A stretch of 64,000 nucleotides of DNA from NCBI RefSeq assembly GCF_022376445.1, contig NW_025955015.1, forward strand, positions 124,001-188,000. Reading direction: 5' to 3'. A program made the position numbers and the translations under genes. This document shows positions 38,101 to 48,513 of this stretch, one piece after another; the first letter of the stretch is position 1; every line of letters begins with the position of its first letter. Below the pieces are notes generated by a model. The model saw only the letters and a program-made list of their open reading frames with translations. It was not told the DNA's origin and searched no databases. Source of the stretch: Fomitopsis serialis (Eukaryota; Basidiomycota; Agaricomycetes; Polyporales; Fomitopsidaceae).

Positions 38101-39482
38101 GTCTAGCCACTGACGCCTCAACGTTTAGCTTTTCCCTCCGAGTCGTTTCCCAGACACCCAACCTCCGCGCGTCTTCTGTGCTATCTTCGTCTCACCCATG
38201 ACCAAGCCGCCCAAACTTGCACGTCGTCACACATCGCAAACGCCTTACGACAGCTTTTCCCTGGCAACTGCATACAAGAACGCTCGCCGCCCCAGGGCAC
38301 GCCCGGGAAGACAGCGGCTTCCCACTCTAGCTGTCTATGTCGACATCAGCCATGTACCTTGATCAGACGCACGGGCCATCAAACCAACGTTGGCGTGCGA
38401 GAAAGCGAGTCCTGCGTGTCCGTACACGGTGCAGGGAAGACGCTGGAAGACGGGACGGCATGCCGGACTTCTTCTCTTCGTGCGCTCGTTTGACAGTTCC
38501 AGTCGCCGGTGGAAGCGGGGTGAAGAATGATATAGTGGTCCCTGGCATATGACTTCACCGTCTCTGTCATGCTAACACCTCGTTCACCGAGACGATGTTG
38601 GCGGCGGATGCGATTAGGAGACCGGTTGACATCCGTCTGTTTGTGCCGCTCGACTTCTGACTTGGATGGACCGTTGCGTTGTCAGTCCTGGCCGTATCCT
38701 GATCACAGTATGACCTTGACTGACCACGGGGCGCCGGATCCTGTCCGTTTGCACATTGAGGGGCCCTGTACTTCAGGGACGATAAGAAGGAAAGTACGAG
38801 AATGTGCACGTTGACGATGCCGGCAACATGCGGCACCCACCCTGACAGAAGTCCTATGTCCGAAAGCAAATGTCAGATGGAGTTCAGCTGAGCTTTGCCA
38901 TAAGTGGGTGACGACCGTTCAGAAGGCGCGAGTGACGTTACTTGACTTCTCCTGTGCGTGGACAGCCGGCGGCCCGTGCGCGTAGAACCGAAATGAAATG
39001 TAATTGTGAGCTGCATTCACCATGCTTGTTCTGGCGGCGGAATCCGATATGAGCGCATGAACAACAAATCTGGCCGACCGGGGGATCTCAGTCAAGGCAT
39101 GGCGATGAACAGAGCGCGAAAATACATAGAGTTTACCAGTTGTGTGGGGCGATCATTGTACAGAAGCCACAGCCCGTCTGCGACGAATTGTGTGCGGCCG
39201 CACGTCCCATCAGAAACTGACTATAATCATGATCATAGGGGCATTAGTCTGCAGAAGTTCGAAGCCATCCGATTGAGTCATCATAATCAGCATTCAGTCG
39301 CGGTGAAGCCTGCCACCTACAAGGGTGCATGACGTATATCCGTACTTCGCCCGCTATCTTAAATGAAGATCATATCGTCAGCTGGCCATCCTTCGTTCTT
39401 ATATTGACCGGCAGAATCCTTGCATGCAGGCAGAGCAGGTGAGCCTATGGAAACAGCGAGCCAAATGTAGTCATAGTATGGG
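32128..39482. other. 7.3-kb region without a recognised gene
   Basis: High-GC left part (32.1-35 kb) gives many long but mutually overlapping open frames in all phases, a composition effect. None has a recognisable domain. The right part (35-39.4 kb) is more balanced. Frames near 36392-36634 and 36142-37029 look Ser/Pro-rich but could not be built into a gene. Short repeats of CGTGTAT type occur at about 34494-34520. Confidence 0.3.
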
Positions 39483-40390
39483 TCACCCGACTGTAGCAAG
39501 GTCCGCCTCCACCTTCTTTTTCCGCTTCTTCCCTTTGCTCTCCGTGGAATCGACAGTTGAATCGCGGTCGCGCTGTCTCTTCTTCTGGCCTTGTTTGGCG
39601 TTAGTAGGTGGCGGCGCATCTACGCCAGCGGGCTTCATGAAACCCGCAGGTTCACTCTTCGCGACTGCCGCCCTGGAAGGTGGTGCAGATGAGAGTGATA
39701 CCGATGCTACCGCGGCTGTCTCGTGAACGAGCTGCTGCGCGGTCTTCGTCCGTGCCTTCTTGCTGTCCTTTGATTTGGTAGGCAGCGGCGCTTTGAACCC
39801 GGATATCGATCCGGGGCGGCCTTTGCCTTTTAGCGGATCAGACCTGCCAGCAGCCTCCCCTGCGGGTCCCTCTGCTTCGTTGTCAGACTCGCGTACCTGC
39901 GCGGGTAGTTAGACTCATCATAGAGAAAAAGCGGCGATGACCCCGTCAGCTTCGCAACTTCCGTAGAGTGCACGGACCTCCTTGCGCAGAACCTCCTGAC
40001 CGCGTTCATTGAATGACCTCCTTCCCCTCACGAGTGCCGACGATGCGCCCATATCATCTTCTCCCTCTTCCTTCTCTTCTTCGTCGAATATGAAAGGGAC
40101 ATACGACGCCTCGTACGTCACCGACTGAGTCCTATCGTTCATGATGTCATCTAGAGTCGCAACGATCTTCGTACGGGGAACTGCACACACTTCTTTTGCT
40201 TCAAACCCGATGTTGAACTAGAACTTGCGTCGGTTCCCCAGGCATCTCGAACATCCTGCGAGACCGACCACTCCGCGTCATCCCTGATCTTTGCCTGCTC
40301 GGCCTCTACCTGGGCCTGTAACTTCGCCCGCTGCGCGTTCTGCATGAACCGCAGGCCCAGCGTACTGTTGCTGATCGCTTTGCCCGACAT
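39483..40390 (-). CDS. MPP6-like nuclear exosome cofactor (M-phase phosphoprotein 6 family)
   Basis: Family members bind RNA and help dock the nuclear exosome. Start at 40390. Exons 39978-40390 and 39483-39896. The short N-terminal signature is clear: STLGLRFMQNAQRAKLQAQV followed by an acidic/basic helix (EQAKIRDDAEWSVSQDVRD). The middle has VTYEASYVPFIFDEEEKEEG and the family box GRRSFNERGQEVLRKE, corresponding to the RxSFxxxNPExE-type motif. The second exon is a long Lys/Ser-rich tail (KGKGRPGSISGFKAPLPTK, ESKGKKRKKKVEADLATVG) with nuclear-signal-like KKRKKK. Between LKQKK and VPRTKIVATLDDIM (about 40175-40190) the frame must change, possibly because of one extra or missing TG in a GTGTGTG run. 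The family call rests on the two short motifs and on size. Confidence 0.7.
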
Positions 40391-41169
40391 CGTCTCGATA
40401 TCCCGGCCCTTTGGTTTCGTGAAGACGTGGCTGAGCGAGTCCAGGTATTTACAAGAGTGGCAATCAGATAGCAGCGAGTCCACGCGTCAGAGCACGCCGA
40501 AGTCAAGACACCTTGCACACGCACGAAGAAACCAAGGACCTGATTGCATTCGAACAAGCGCTCAGATTGGTACAGTATGTACATGCCCCGTGGGAAGAAC
40601 CTTGCCAAAATACAATAATCATTATCCGTAAGTATTTCGGACAGAGTTACAGTACAGCTAGTTGCAGAACATTAGGCGCAGATGAACGCGCGCGACATAT
40701 GATGACAAATAGGCGCTATCCACACGAAGACGTCGGTTTACCCACCTCACCACACCTCGCACCACCATGTTTTTGTGTTGCATCGATTGTCCCTGCAGCA
40801 GCCGTCATGAGAGGCATGTCTTGCGACTCGCTGAACACGATCCCGTGGACGCCTTGCAGGAGTACCGGCCAGTGCCCGCAGACAATTGAACGTGTATCTG
40901 CCCCCTACACCCAGGTCTACGACGTCTGTCGGACTCGTCCATTGTAGCTGACTGCAAGTGGCGGTGTAGGGGAGGCATTGTTACATTGTTACTACTCTCG
41001 ATGTAATATACATTAATACGGTGTCCGAGGAGCGTGACCGCGTCGCTATTGCTCGGTACAGGTGCTAGTGCAGACGACCGTGAAGCCGCAAAAACATGAT
41101 GGTGCAGAAGTGGATGAACCAACGTCAACTGTGGCGCGGCGCTTATTTGTCATCGTATGTCGCGCGCGT
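40391..41169. other. intergenic, nothing recognised
   Basis: Upstream of the MPP6-like gene (start 40390). No coding similarity or repeat was seen. Confidence 0.35.
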
Positions 41170-41174
41170 TCGTC

Positions 41175-41345
41175 TCAGAACGTCAGGGAATTGAGAATTC
41201 CGGGGCGCGCAGTCCGGCGCACAGTCGGATGGTCGGCCGTCCCACAGAATGACGTCGTTGATAGGCACGGAGAAGCGCAGAACTGCTGTCGTTCGCAAGA
41301 TGGGCAGGGCGCGACGTTGACAGAGATCGTCCCGAAGCAGCATCT
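41175..41345 (-). repeat. fragment of a dispersed, formerly coding repeat (copy 1)
   Basis: On the minus strand this region has a string starting GACGTCATTCTGTGGGACGG (about 41229-41252) that is identical to 63954-63973 at the right edge of the window. Similarity continues for about 45 bp. Both translate to a peptide containing DVILWDGRP. In this copy the upstream matching part (CPSCERQQ) is in another frame, so it is broken. Family unknown. Confidence 0.55.
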
Positions 41346-41519
41346 GGCTGCTTCTTCAACCGTGTGAGTTCCAGAGGGCGCGGGAATTCTGTCAGAGGGC
41401 GCGCTGCCAACGCAACGTCGGTCGACCGTTGTGGTATATTCATGTCCTGCCGGCTTTGTCTTCCCCATCCCCTAATTAGATTCACTCTCCTTTAATTAGA
41501 ACCCTTCGTCCACATGTGG

Positions 41520-41820
41520 CACATGTGCTTCGCTGTCTCGTCGTTTCTATGAGGAATGAGCCAAGATGAGACTAATTGAACTTCGTGCAGAACAATACCA
41601 TACTTGCGACGTACTGGTTGCTTCGCTGACAGGACACACGACCAGACTGATGGAACTTTGTGCAGCACAAGAACAAAATGGTAACATACTGATTGCTTCG
41701 CTGTCGTCGGGTCTTACTACTGGCACGAGGCATGACCGGAACAATGGAGCTTCATGTGGAATAACACGATATAGGTAAGATACTGGTTGTCTCGCTGTCA
41801 TAGTGTCTTCTTGCTGACTG
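41520..41820 (+). repeat. imperfect tandem repeats ahead of the MULE gene
   Basis: Three to four diverged units of about 77-94 bp share the core (A/G)TACTG(G/A)TTG(C)TTCGCTGTC, ending at about 41539, 41626, 41703 and 41799. The units also share GGAACTT(T/C)GTGCAG-like upstream parts. They lie about 0.7-1 kb before the MULE start and could be subterminal repeats of that element, which is inference. Confidence 0.55.
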
Positions 41821-42541
41821 GTAATCAGCTATTCTGTTGGTCGGAGCAGCCATACACTGATCACGAAAACGAGTATATCGGTCCACCTCGTGTTTTCGGG
41901 CACGAATCCGCACCATGAGGATGGCGTCCGACAGTGTCTATGACCAGGTATGTGAAGTTCGTGCTCGCGATCGTCTTAGCCTGTGGTTGATTCGCATGGC
42001 CATGCTGCCGAACTGACAACCTTTGACGTGTGGATACACCGTCGGTTGCCTCATGCACCAGCACCGAAGCATTTGTCACCCCAAATGAGGTGGTTTCGGC
42101 CTCGTTCCACACAGCATATAGGCGATCAGCAGCGACATCCATCCTAATGTGGTGAGTAACTCGTCTGTGACACATTTCCTTGAGACCAATATACCGGGGT
42201 TTTTTCCAGAATTACAAGCGAATGTGTGACAGGGATATGCAGGCTGCCGACAGCCAGGAATAATCAGGACTGTCTGGAGGCATGGAGGGTCACTCGGGTC
42301 CTGATCCTGCTGCTCAGGGACTCTGGCCATCGGTGCGTCGCCCATTCTGCGATCCCCACTTCCTACGAGTCACTCATACCATGAAAAAGCTTTTCCATCT
42401 CTGCGAAGACAAGCCTCCGACTCGGTCACTGGACCAGGTGTGCCGATATAGTGCATTTCTCGTTGTCGTCGTTGACTCACAACACCGAACTGAATCTAGT
42501 CATTTGGACACATCATCAACACGACTCGAGAGGGCACAGGC

Positions 42542-43242
42542 ATGCACTCGGCTGGACCTGAGTGGGACGAGCGCCGCCTCGATGTGAAGGTATGCAATAT
42601 CAGTGCACCTGTGCCATTGTTTCGCTCATGCAGAGTTAGTGTAACATCAAGTCCCTTTATTGCACTGATGCTCAGCGAGACGAGATCAATGCAATATACA
42701 CGAATTCCAAAGACTTTGCAAGGGTCTATACAACCACACCATCGAACCAGGAGCTCGCACAACAGCTATTGCTCCTCAACAAGCTCGACGAAGAATCACT
42801 GGCCATGCTCGAGTCTCGATGGAGTCGGACTCACCAGCGAACGTGGAGGCGCCGAGAGGGAGAGGTTGAGCGCGTCGTATATCAATGGTATTTCAGCTCT
42901 GAATACAAGTAGGGTACAAATTTATATATTCTTCATGTGAAGTGTCTGTGGATACAACCACGATGTGCGAAGGCAGGGCAAGAAGAGAAAATGTGACGAG
43001 GAACCATCGACTGAGGATGCCACGGTCGCGGCGGGAGTTCGCCAGGCTCCTTACGACTATACAGGCTGCCTTGCACATGCCGATATCACGTATATGAAGG
43101 CTACTCGACAGCCGCTCCGGATTATGGGATATTTTGAGCACAACGAGGGCTGTCGAGCTGCAGCACTCAAATACACACCGTCAATCCCGCTGCATCCTCA
43201 TGTTTACGAAGTCGCTATACGACAGTTGCAACAGGGTGCTAG
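42542..43242 (+). CDS. MULE transposase gene, N-terminal part (exons 1-3), interrupted by a KDZ element
   Basis: Exons 42542-42589, 42676-42908 and 42973-43242 code for the N-terminal zinc-binding region of a fungal Mutator-like transposase. It has a Lys/Arg stretch (QGKKRKCDEEPS), then YDYTGCLAHADITYMKATRQ, LRIMGYFEHNEGCRAAAL and SIPLHPHVYEVAIRQLQQGA. These Cys/His spacings (GCLAHA, EHNEGC) are what I know from the N-terminus of agaricomycete MULE proteins. The third exon stops at an intron donor (GTAAGG at 43243) in phase 2. The matching acceptor is 11 kb away at 54305, because the KDZ element sits in this intron. The frame is intact. The start at 42542 is the first in-frame ATG. Continues at 54306. 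Confidence 0.85.
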
Positions 43243-43244
43243 GT

Positions 43245-43251
43245 AAGGACC
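43245..43251 (+). repeat. left target-site duplication, AAGGACC
   Basis: Seven bases repeated exactly at 54246-54252. The base before it differs (T left, G right), so an original 8-bp duplication with one change is possible. KDZ-type elements are known to make 8-bp duplications. Confidence 0.8.
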
Positions 43252-43274
43252 CAGGCTATACAGGCATATACATG

Positions 43275-43387
43275 TATAGAATACCTGTAGTTAGCGCAGA
43301 AGGGTGTATACATGAAAGGCCTGTACTTACCGCGGGCCGCTTCTCATACATGAGCCGCCACTCGCTCATGTATAAGCGAGGCGCCGC
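43275..43387 (+). repeat. left terminal inverted repeat core of the KDZ element
   Basis: Matches the reverse complement of 54110-54222 over 113 bp with two mismatches. It is rich in the palindrome-like strings CATACATG and CATGTATA, possible transposase contact sites. Confidence 0.9.
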
Positions 43388-43433
43388 CATGTATGAACGA
43401 GACGCCGTCATGTATGAACGAGGCGCCGTCGGT
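43382..43433 (+). repeat. 21-bp subterminal tandem repeat
   Basis: Two full 21-bp units (43382-43402, 43403-43423) and a partial third share CGCCGYCATGTATGAACGAG. A related string (CTCATGTATAAGCGAGG) sits just before them inside the inverted repeat. The right end of the element has a single such unit, so the array grew on the left only. Confidence 0.75.
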
Positions 43434-44005
43434 CGTTACCCGTTTTAGCAGCCACGCCGGGGTATCCCGTGGCCCTTACCATATCTGTACCGAACCCGGC
43501 CCCTTCGTCCGCAGCCACCGGCGCGCGATCTGGGGCTGCCCCATATGGATGCAGCATCGGGGCTACTGTCAGCGCATCTCAGATTAGGTACGATCTTGTA
43601 CCTTCCCTGTGCCTGGAGTCTCAAAGCAGACAGCCCGACAGCACAGGCAACCACGTGCACAGACGTGCTCGCCCAGCATGAAGTCCGTAGCATAGGCGCC
43701 CGCCGTCATGGATATTCTAAGTTGTAAGTAGCTGTACGTCGACGAGCAGGGCAAACTAGTTTGCTATTCATGTAATGTTCTTTCGTGTGCTACGACAACT
43801 CTGACAGGTTTGAAGCTCGGGCTTATGTCACAATGAAAGACATGCAATATTGATTTGTCAAAGCACAATAGCGAGACACAGGTAAGGATAGCGGAGTACA
43901 GACTACGTAGCGACGAGGAGGCATTCAGTATTCGAGTATATCATACAGAACAGCAGTGCTCAAGATATTGTTGCGCGCGCCGACATGGAAACCATGACAC
44001 GGCGT
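43434..44005. other. KDZ element interior without a gene
   Basis: Lies between the left terminal region and the end of the minus-strand cargo gene. Nothing coding was recognised; it should contain that gene's 3' flank. Confidence 0.4.
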
Positions 44006-46395
44006 TCAGACTGTACGTGGACGCTTCGAGGCCTTCTCAGCCAGAGCTTCATTTGCCTTTTGCTTTCCCACCTTTACAGCTGTCGCAGGGCCGTGACTCT
44101 CCTTGCCGCGCGCACTGGGCGGCTGCCAATCAGCGTCCGCAGGCTTGGGAGCTGTCCGGTCTCGGCGCGGTCGTCCCCCATGAGTAGACTGCTGCATCGC
44201 ATCCGTTAATGGGCTACGCGAAGACGTTTGGTCGGGCGTGGCGGACACAGTAATTACTGGTGTAGCCGTAGACATCGATACCGACATTGCTTCAGGCGAT
44301 GGCATCGACTCAGACATAGCAGCGACCGAGGTAGACGTGGGTGTCGCCGGCGGGGAGGTCACCGACGCGGTCGCAGCCAGCGGCGGCGTGAGCTCTGGTG
44401 TCGAGGTGGAAGTGTCTTCACGCAAGGAACCATCCTGTGCGTTCACGGCCGAGGCAGGCGCCACGGACATAGAGACAGAGGGTTGGGCGGTGGGCTGCGA
44501 TGGCACACCGATCGAGTCAAAGTTGAAGGTGAACGCTGTGCTTGAGGCACTCGCAGACTCGAATGTCGACGATGTGTCCGGTGGGAACGGGAAAGACGCG
44601 AGAGGGTCCTGGACATCAATGGTATTCGGCTTGTCCATGTAGGACACGTTCGAAGATTGCGAGGGTAGCCACAGTGATGGGTCAAACGGAAGAGCAGGTG
44701 GCGGGCTAGACGCGAAACGATATGGCGCGTCGAAGGGGCCCACGCTCGTGGGCAGTGACTGCACAGTAGAAGGTAAGGGATTGAACTCCGGGAAGACGAC
44801 GTTGTTGATGGTGGGTGCGGGCAGGTAACGTGCAATGTTCTCGGCCGTAAAGATGTCATCGTCGGCGGCCAAGGTGCTCGAGCCCATCGCGGATGTCATC
44901 AGCGTGGTCGGAAGAACGACGGGGATGGGCATGAAGCTGATGTCGATGTTCTCGAGCCCAGGGGTTGAGGAATCAGACGCTGGGAGAATGCCGGCACCTG
45001 CGCCACCTGATAGCAGCACAAGCTCGGGCGCGTTTGGTTCAGGCACCACGGACATGGTCCCCATCGACTCGGCAACAGGAGAAGGAGCCACGACTTGGCC
45101 AGGAGGAACCGCGACGTCGGCGGCCGTAGAGACGACCTCAGAACGAGGCGCGGTGATGTCGGCCGCAGGAGGGACAACAGCGGGAGCGGGGACAATATCA
45201 GCAGGAGGAGCTAGGGGGATAGTACTGGGGCCCGCGGGCTGGGTCGTCACCTGCGCGCTGTCGGCAGACACGAGAGGACTTCGCGAGCCACTAGGTAGCG
45301 CTCGACGCGCACGTTCAGCGGGGGCTAGAAGTCATGTCAGAAGGTGCAACGAAAGGATTGACAATGGACTCACGATATTTCGCATTAAGGAACTTCCCGA
45401 AGGGTTGCATCACATACTTCTCGTGGCCTGCATATGTAGCAGCAAAATCGTGGCCAGCTGCCGTCTTGCCGATATGGAAGCTAGAGAAGCAAGACTATCA
45501 GTAAACTCGTCGGTATCCGAGAGTCAGAGAGGACTCACCTGAAGGTCTGCAGCGCCCCACCTTCCTCCGGCCAGGGCCCTCCCCCGTAACAACTGATGGA
45601 GAGGCCCGTCAACTCCGAAGCCACCTTGAGTAGTGGTCCTAGAAATTGAGGTAGTTCTTTGATCGCGCTGCGAAGCAATAGCGTGTCAGCGTCTCCCAGA
45701 GGCAAGAACGAGAACGGTAAGATACCTATTGTATTCCTCCGGAGTGCGATTGGCGAGTGATGGCATCGTGGCCGCCGCCTTTTTGGCCAGTTCGATGGCT
45801 GCCTTCTGCTGTTGTATGTAACTTTGGACTTCGGCCTGAACCTCCGGAGGTTCCAGGCTGAAGGCCGATGCTAGTTCGCGACGAACTATGTTGATGTTTC
45901 GGGCCTCCGGAACGTCTTCGTCCTTGGTTGCATCGGCGACCGAGGCCTTCACCTTGTCTTGGTAGTAAAGTTTTGAGTACGCTTCTAGACGCTGCGGCGC
46001 GCGTTTGGCTGGAGGTGGGGCGGCCGGGAGGAGGGCCGCTAGCGTCAGGGCCTTTGGCGTGTCGCGGCGCGTCGCGTACACGTCATTGTAGAATTTGGAG
46101 CGCATTTGCTGCGAAAGATGAGTCAGTACCACGAGGCGGCAGCAGAATGGCCACGTACATCCTTCCGCTTTTGCAGGGCGGCACCGTATTTGGTCATCTG
46201 CTCCTCAGTGAGGTCGTCTAGCGCAACGTCTGGCCCGTACATCTTCGTCAGCTCTGGCCATTTCTCAAAGAATTCGCTCTCCGTCTCCGTCATAAACTGC
46301 GAGACCTTGTTGGCCTTCTGCGCAGCGAGAAAGCCTTGAATTCTCTCCTTGAAAAATTGCAGTTGCTCGGGCGTCGCCCACGACTTTGGCGGCAT
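44006..46395 (-). CDS. KDZ cargo protein 1, 724 aa: globular N-half, Ser/Pro/Thr-rich C-half
   Basis: Five exons on the minus strand (46159-46395, 45726-46108, 45539-45667, 45374-45480, 44006-45324), introns 49-58 bp, one clean frame of 725 codons. Residues 1-285 look folded: MPPKSWATPEQLQFFKERI, EFFEKWPELTKMYGPD, RLEAYSKLYYQDKVKAS, then IKELPQFLGPLLKVASE with a Gly-rich turn (CYGGGPWPEEGGALQTFS) and MQPFGKFLNAKYR. I know similar uncharacterised proteins with this start and with the GGPxPxEGG turn as multicopy genes in agaricomycete genomes, so it is likely a regular KDZ passenger. Residues about 300-724 are low-complexity Ser/Thr/Pro/Ala/Val with scattered Phe/Tyr and an acidic FTAEN patch, ending in a basic tail (RGKESHG...KASKRPRTV), which suggests a nuclear protein. 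Function unknown; activation-domain-like composition is only inference. Confidence 0.85.
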
Positions 46396-46596
46396 ATCTG
46401 TCGCGTGAACATCAGTCAGCGAGGGCGCCCCGCTCTATGTCCAGCACACGTACCGGGTGACCGGTCTAGAGGGTTTGGGGGATATCCCATACATGAAAGG
46501 CGGTGGTGACTGGAATTTTTTGCATAACGTTGACGCCGGCATTGACAGGTATCATCCGGGTTGAGTAACGAAGAGACCCCGCAATGCTTATCGGCC
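46396..46596. promoter_or_regulatory. divergent promoter between cargo genes 1 and 2
   Basis: 201-bp gap between ATG 46395 (-) and ATG 46597 (+). No specific box recognised. Joint control is inferred from spacing. Confidence 0.35.
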
Positions 46597-47548
46597 ATGC
46601 GACCGATGCATTGCGGAGGGCGAGGGAGCGAGAAGAAGGGCGAGTCGACAGGCAGGAATCGAGTGAGGAAAGGGAAGTCGTCGTGCCACATGAACGTTGA
46701 GTTCAAGGGAGCGCCTGAAGCCGCGCGAGGTGAAAAGGACCGAGTGGTGACAGGCATCGTGGACGCGATGCACATCCCGGCCACCTCAACGACGACGACG
46801 CCAGCGGGCTCTGTGCCCTCAGGCGCATCGTCTGAGAGCCCTGCGTCGCGCATCCCTGTCCCGAAGCGCAGACTAGCAGCGTTGACTCAGGGTAGTAAGT
46901 TCTGGGTCGGTCACATGCTCATTGGCTTAGCTAATGCACTTGCAGAGACAGTGCGTCCCAGACCTCTGAGTGCGCCCACGCCTCTCAACAACCTCGACGA
47001 GCTCCGCGCCGCCCTTCCTCTGGTGTCCTCGGCCCAGGTGGGCCATACTCTTCAGCGCACACCCCGTCGCCGACCTTTGCCAACCCCGCCACCACCCGTT
47101 CCCTCGGAGGGCACTGGCCACAGCTCCCCTGTCGCGACTCGGCCACGCTTCATCCCGCCCCTGCCTCCTATGTACCCACTTCCATATGGGACCCCTTTCC
47201 TTTCCGCTGCACCTTCGCGACGCAGGCCGAAGGAACAGACACGTGTCATTGAAGACTACAGTCCTCGGAAGGGAAAGTGGTACGTAGTTAGCAAGGGCAC
47301 TAGGGTGGGCGTTTTCAGCGACTGGTTAGTTGGTCTCAACACATCGTCTCCCCTGTCTGATTGCGCCGCCCAGGGAGCAGGCTTCGGGCTATGTGAACGG
47401 CGTGTCCGAGGCGTGCCACAAAGGTTACCGCAGCTACGACGAGGCGGTGGCTGCGTTCAAAAGGGCAGAGGATCGAGGCGATGTAAAGGTGCAACCGGGC
47501 CCGATCAGTGCCTACCATTCCGCTTTCGATTCTTCCTTCCGCGAGTGA
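46597..47548 (+). CDS. KDZ cargo protein 2 with RNase H1 N-terminal (RNA:DNA hybrid-binding) domain
   Basis: Two exons, 46597-47324 and 47374-47548, code for 300 aa. Residues 1-220 are Pro/Ser/Arg-rich and probably disordered (VPKRRLAALTQGSKFWVG, RRRPLPTPPPPVPSEGTG). Residues about 226-276 form the small fold that RNase H1 uses to grip RNA:DNA hybrids: GKWYVVSKGTRVGVFSDW, then (after the intron) a variable helix EQASGYVNGVSEACHKGY and RSYDEAVAAFKRAED. The family pattern KWYVVxxGxxxGVFxxW...YxSxxEAxxAF is fully kept. The catalytic RNase H domain is absent. The gene faces away from cargo gene 1, their start codons about 200 bp apart. A role in handling hybrids or replication intermediates of the element is inference. 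The start could instead be the Met three codons downstream. Confidence 0.85.
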
Positions 47549-47751
47549 CCGTGTGTGCATACGCCTTTCTTACTCTGCTCAAGTGCTTGTCATTGCTGCC
47601 TGTTTCCCCGCGATCGTAGCCTATCTTGATGTCCGTCGATGTACCGAACGGCTCTTCCGAGTCACGCGCGCATGTAATCAAATAACGTTGAACTCGATTG
47701 ATACTTGCACCGACTCATCACTTCCCCTTAGCTTCAACCTCCAGCGACGCT

Positions 47752-48513
47752 ATGGGTCGACGCGCGAAGTACTACACTGACGCCGAGAGGAAGGCAGCGA
47801 AAAACATGGCGCGAAAGAGGTATGACGGGACAGTTGCGTGAGTTGCCTGCACTACCTCGTCCACACTTCGGCGGCTCATGGCGGCCGTCAGCGGAAAGCA
47901 ATCACGTTCTCGCTGCAACGACAGAGCCTATACAAGGAAAAAGGAGTTCTTTCCGAGCCCTTTTCTCGGCTGGGACCCGTCGACCCTGCCGCCGCAAGTG
48001 CTAGTACTGGCTCGCGAGCCGTTCAAATCGCTTGGGCCTGTAGAGGGCTTGGATACGAGTGACCTTGGCCTTCATGAGAGACCATTCAAGTGGTTGGCCC
48101 CAGAGCACGACGTACTGCAGGAGAGTGGTGAAGGAGGTAGCGTCTTGGCTGCTGAGCGAGCTCTGCGCGAGCTCAATGGCAGGCAATTGGGGTTCATGGT
48201 CGAGACGGGCTTTCAGAGGATGAAGGAGAGGAAAGCCGTGGGCAGGGCTGGGATGGCCGACCTTGTGTCTGCATTGGAGAGCGAAGTGAAGGAGAGGCTT
48301 CGGGCTTGGGAGTTCACGGCGCAGGCTAATGTGGTGGTGGATCGTACAGTATATGCGAACATCGCCCGCGATGTGTACTTACACTGGGGTGCGAAACACA
48401 TATGCTGTTTAGCAAAGGAGGTGGAGACCATTCGTGCAGGCGTCGTGCGGCTCGAAGAGCTGGAAGTCGAGGGAGGATTAGCCTGGCAATGTATGAATAT
48501 AGTCACAGACTAA
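47752..48513 (+). CDS. KDZ cargo protein 3, 235 aa, basic N-terminus
   Basis: Two exons (47752-47837 and 47892-48513), 236 codons, clean frame. It opens with a strongly basic helix-forming stretch, MGRRAKYYTDAERKAAKNMA followed by RKRYDGTVAGKQSRSRC, of a kind seen at the start of many small mushroom transposon-linked proteins and reminiscent of the basic region of a bZIP. The rest is not recognised: FPSPFLGWDPSTLPPQVLVL, an amphipathic stretch LAAERALRELNGRQLGFMVE, and Glu/Lys-rich helices (GMADLVSALESEVKERLRAW) near residue 165. DNA binding through the basic start is inference. Codon use and intron size match the neighbouring cargo genes. Confidence 0.7.

Noticed and set aside
43245..43440. 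The shared inverted repeat near 43.3 and 54.2 kb read as a short conserved protein-coding gene (both copies have an open frame)
   Set aside because: The two frames are open only because the DNA is nearly identical; the position at the element ends and the flanking duplication show that these are terminal repeats.
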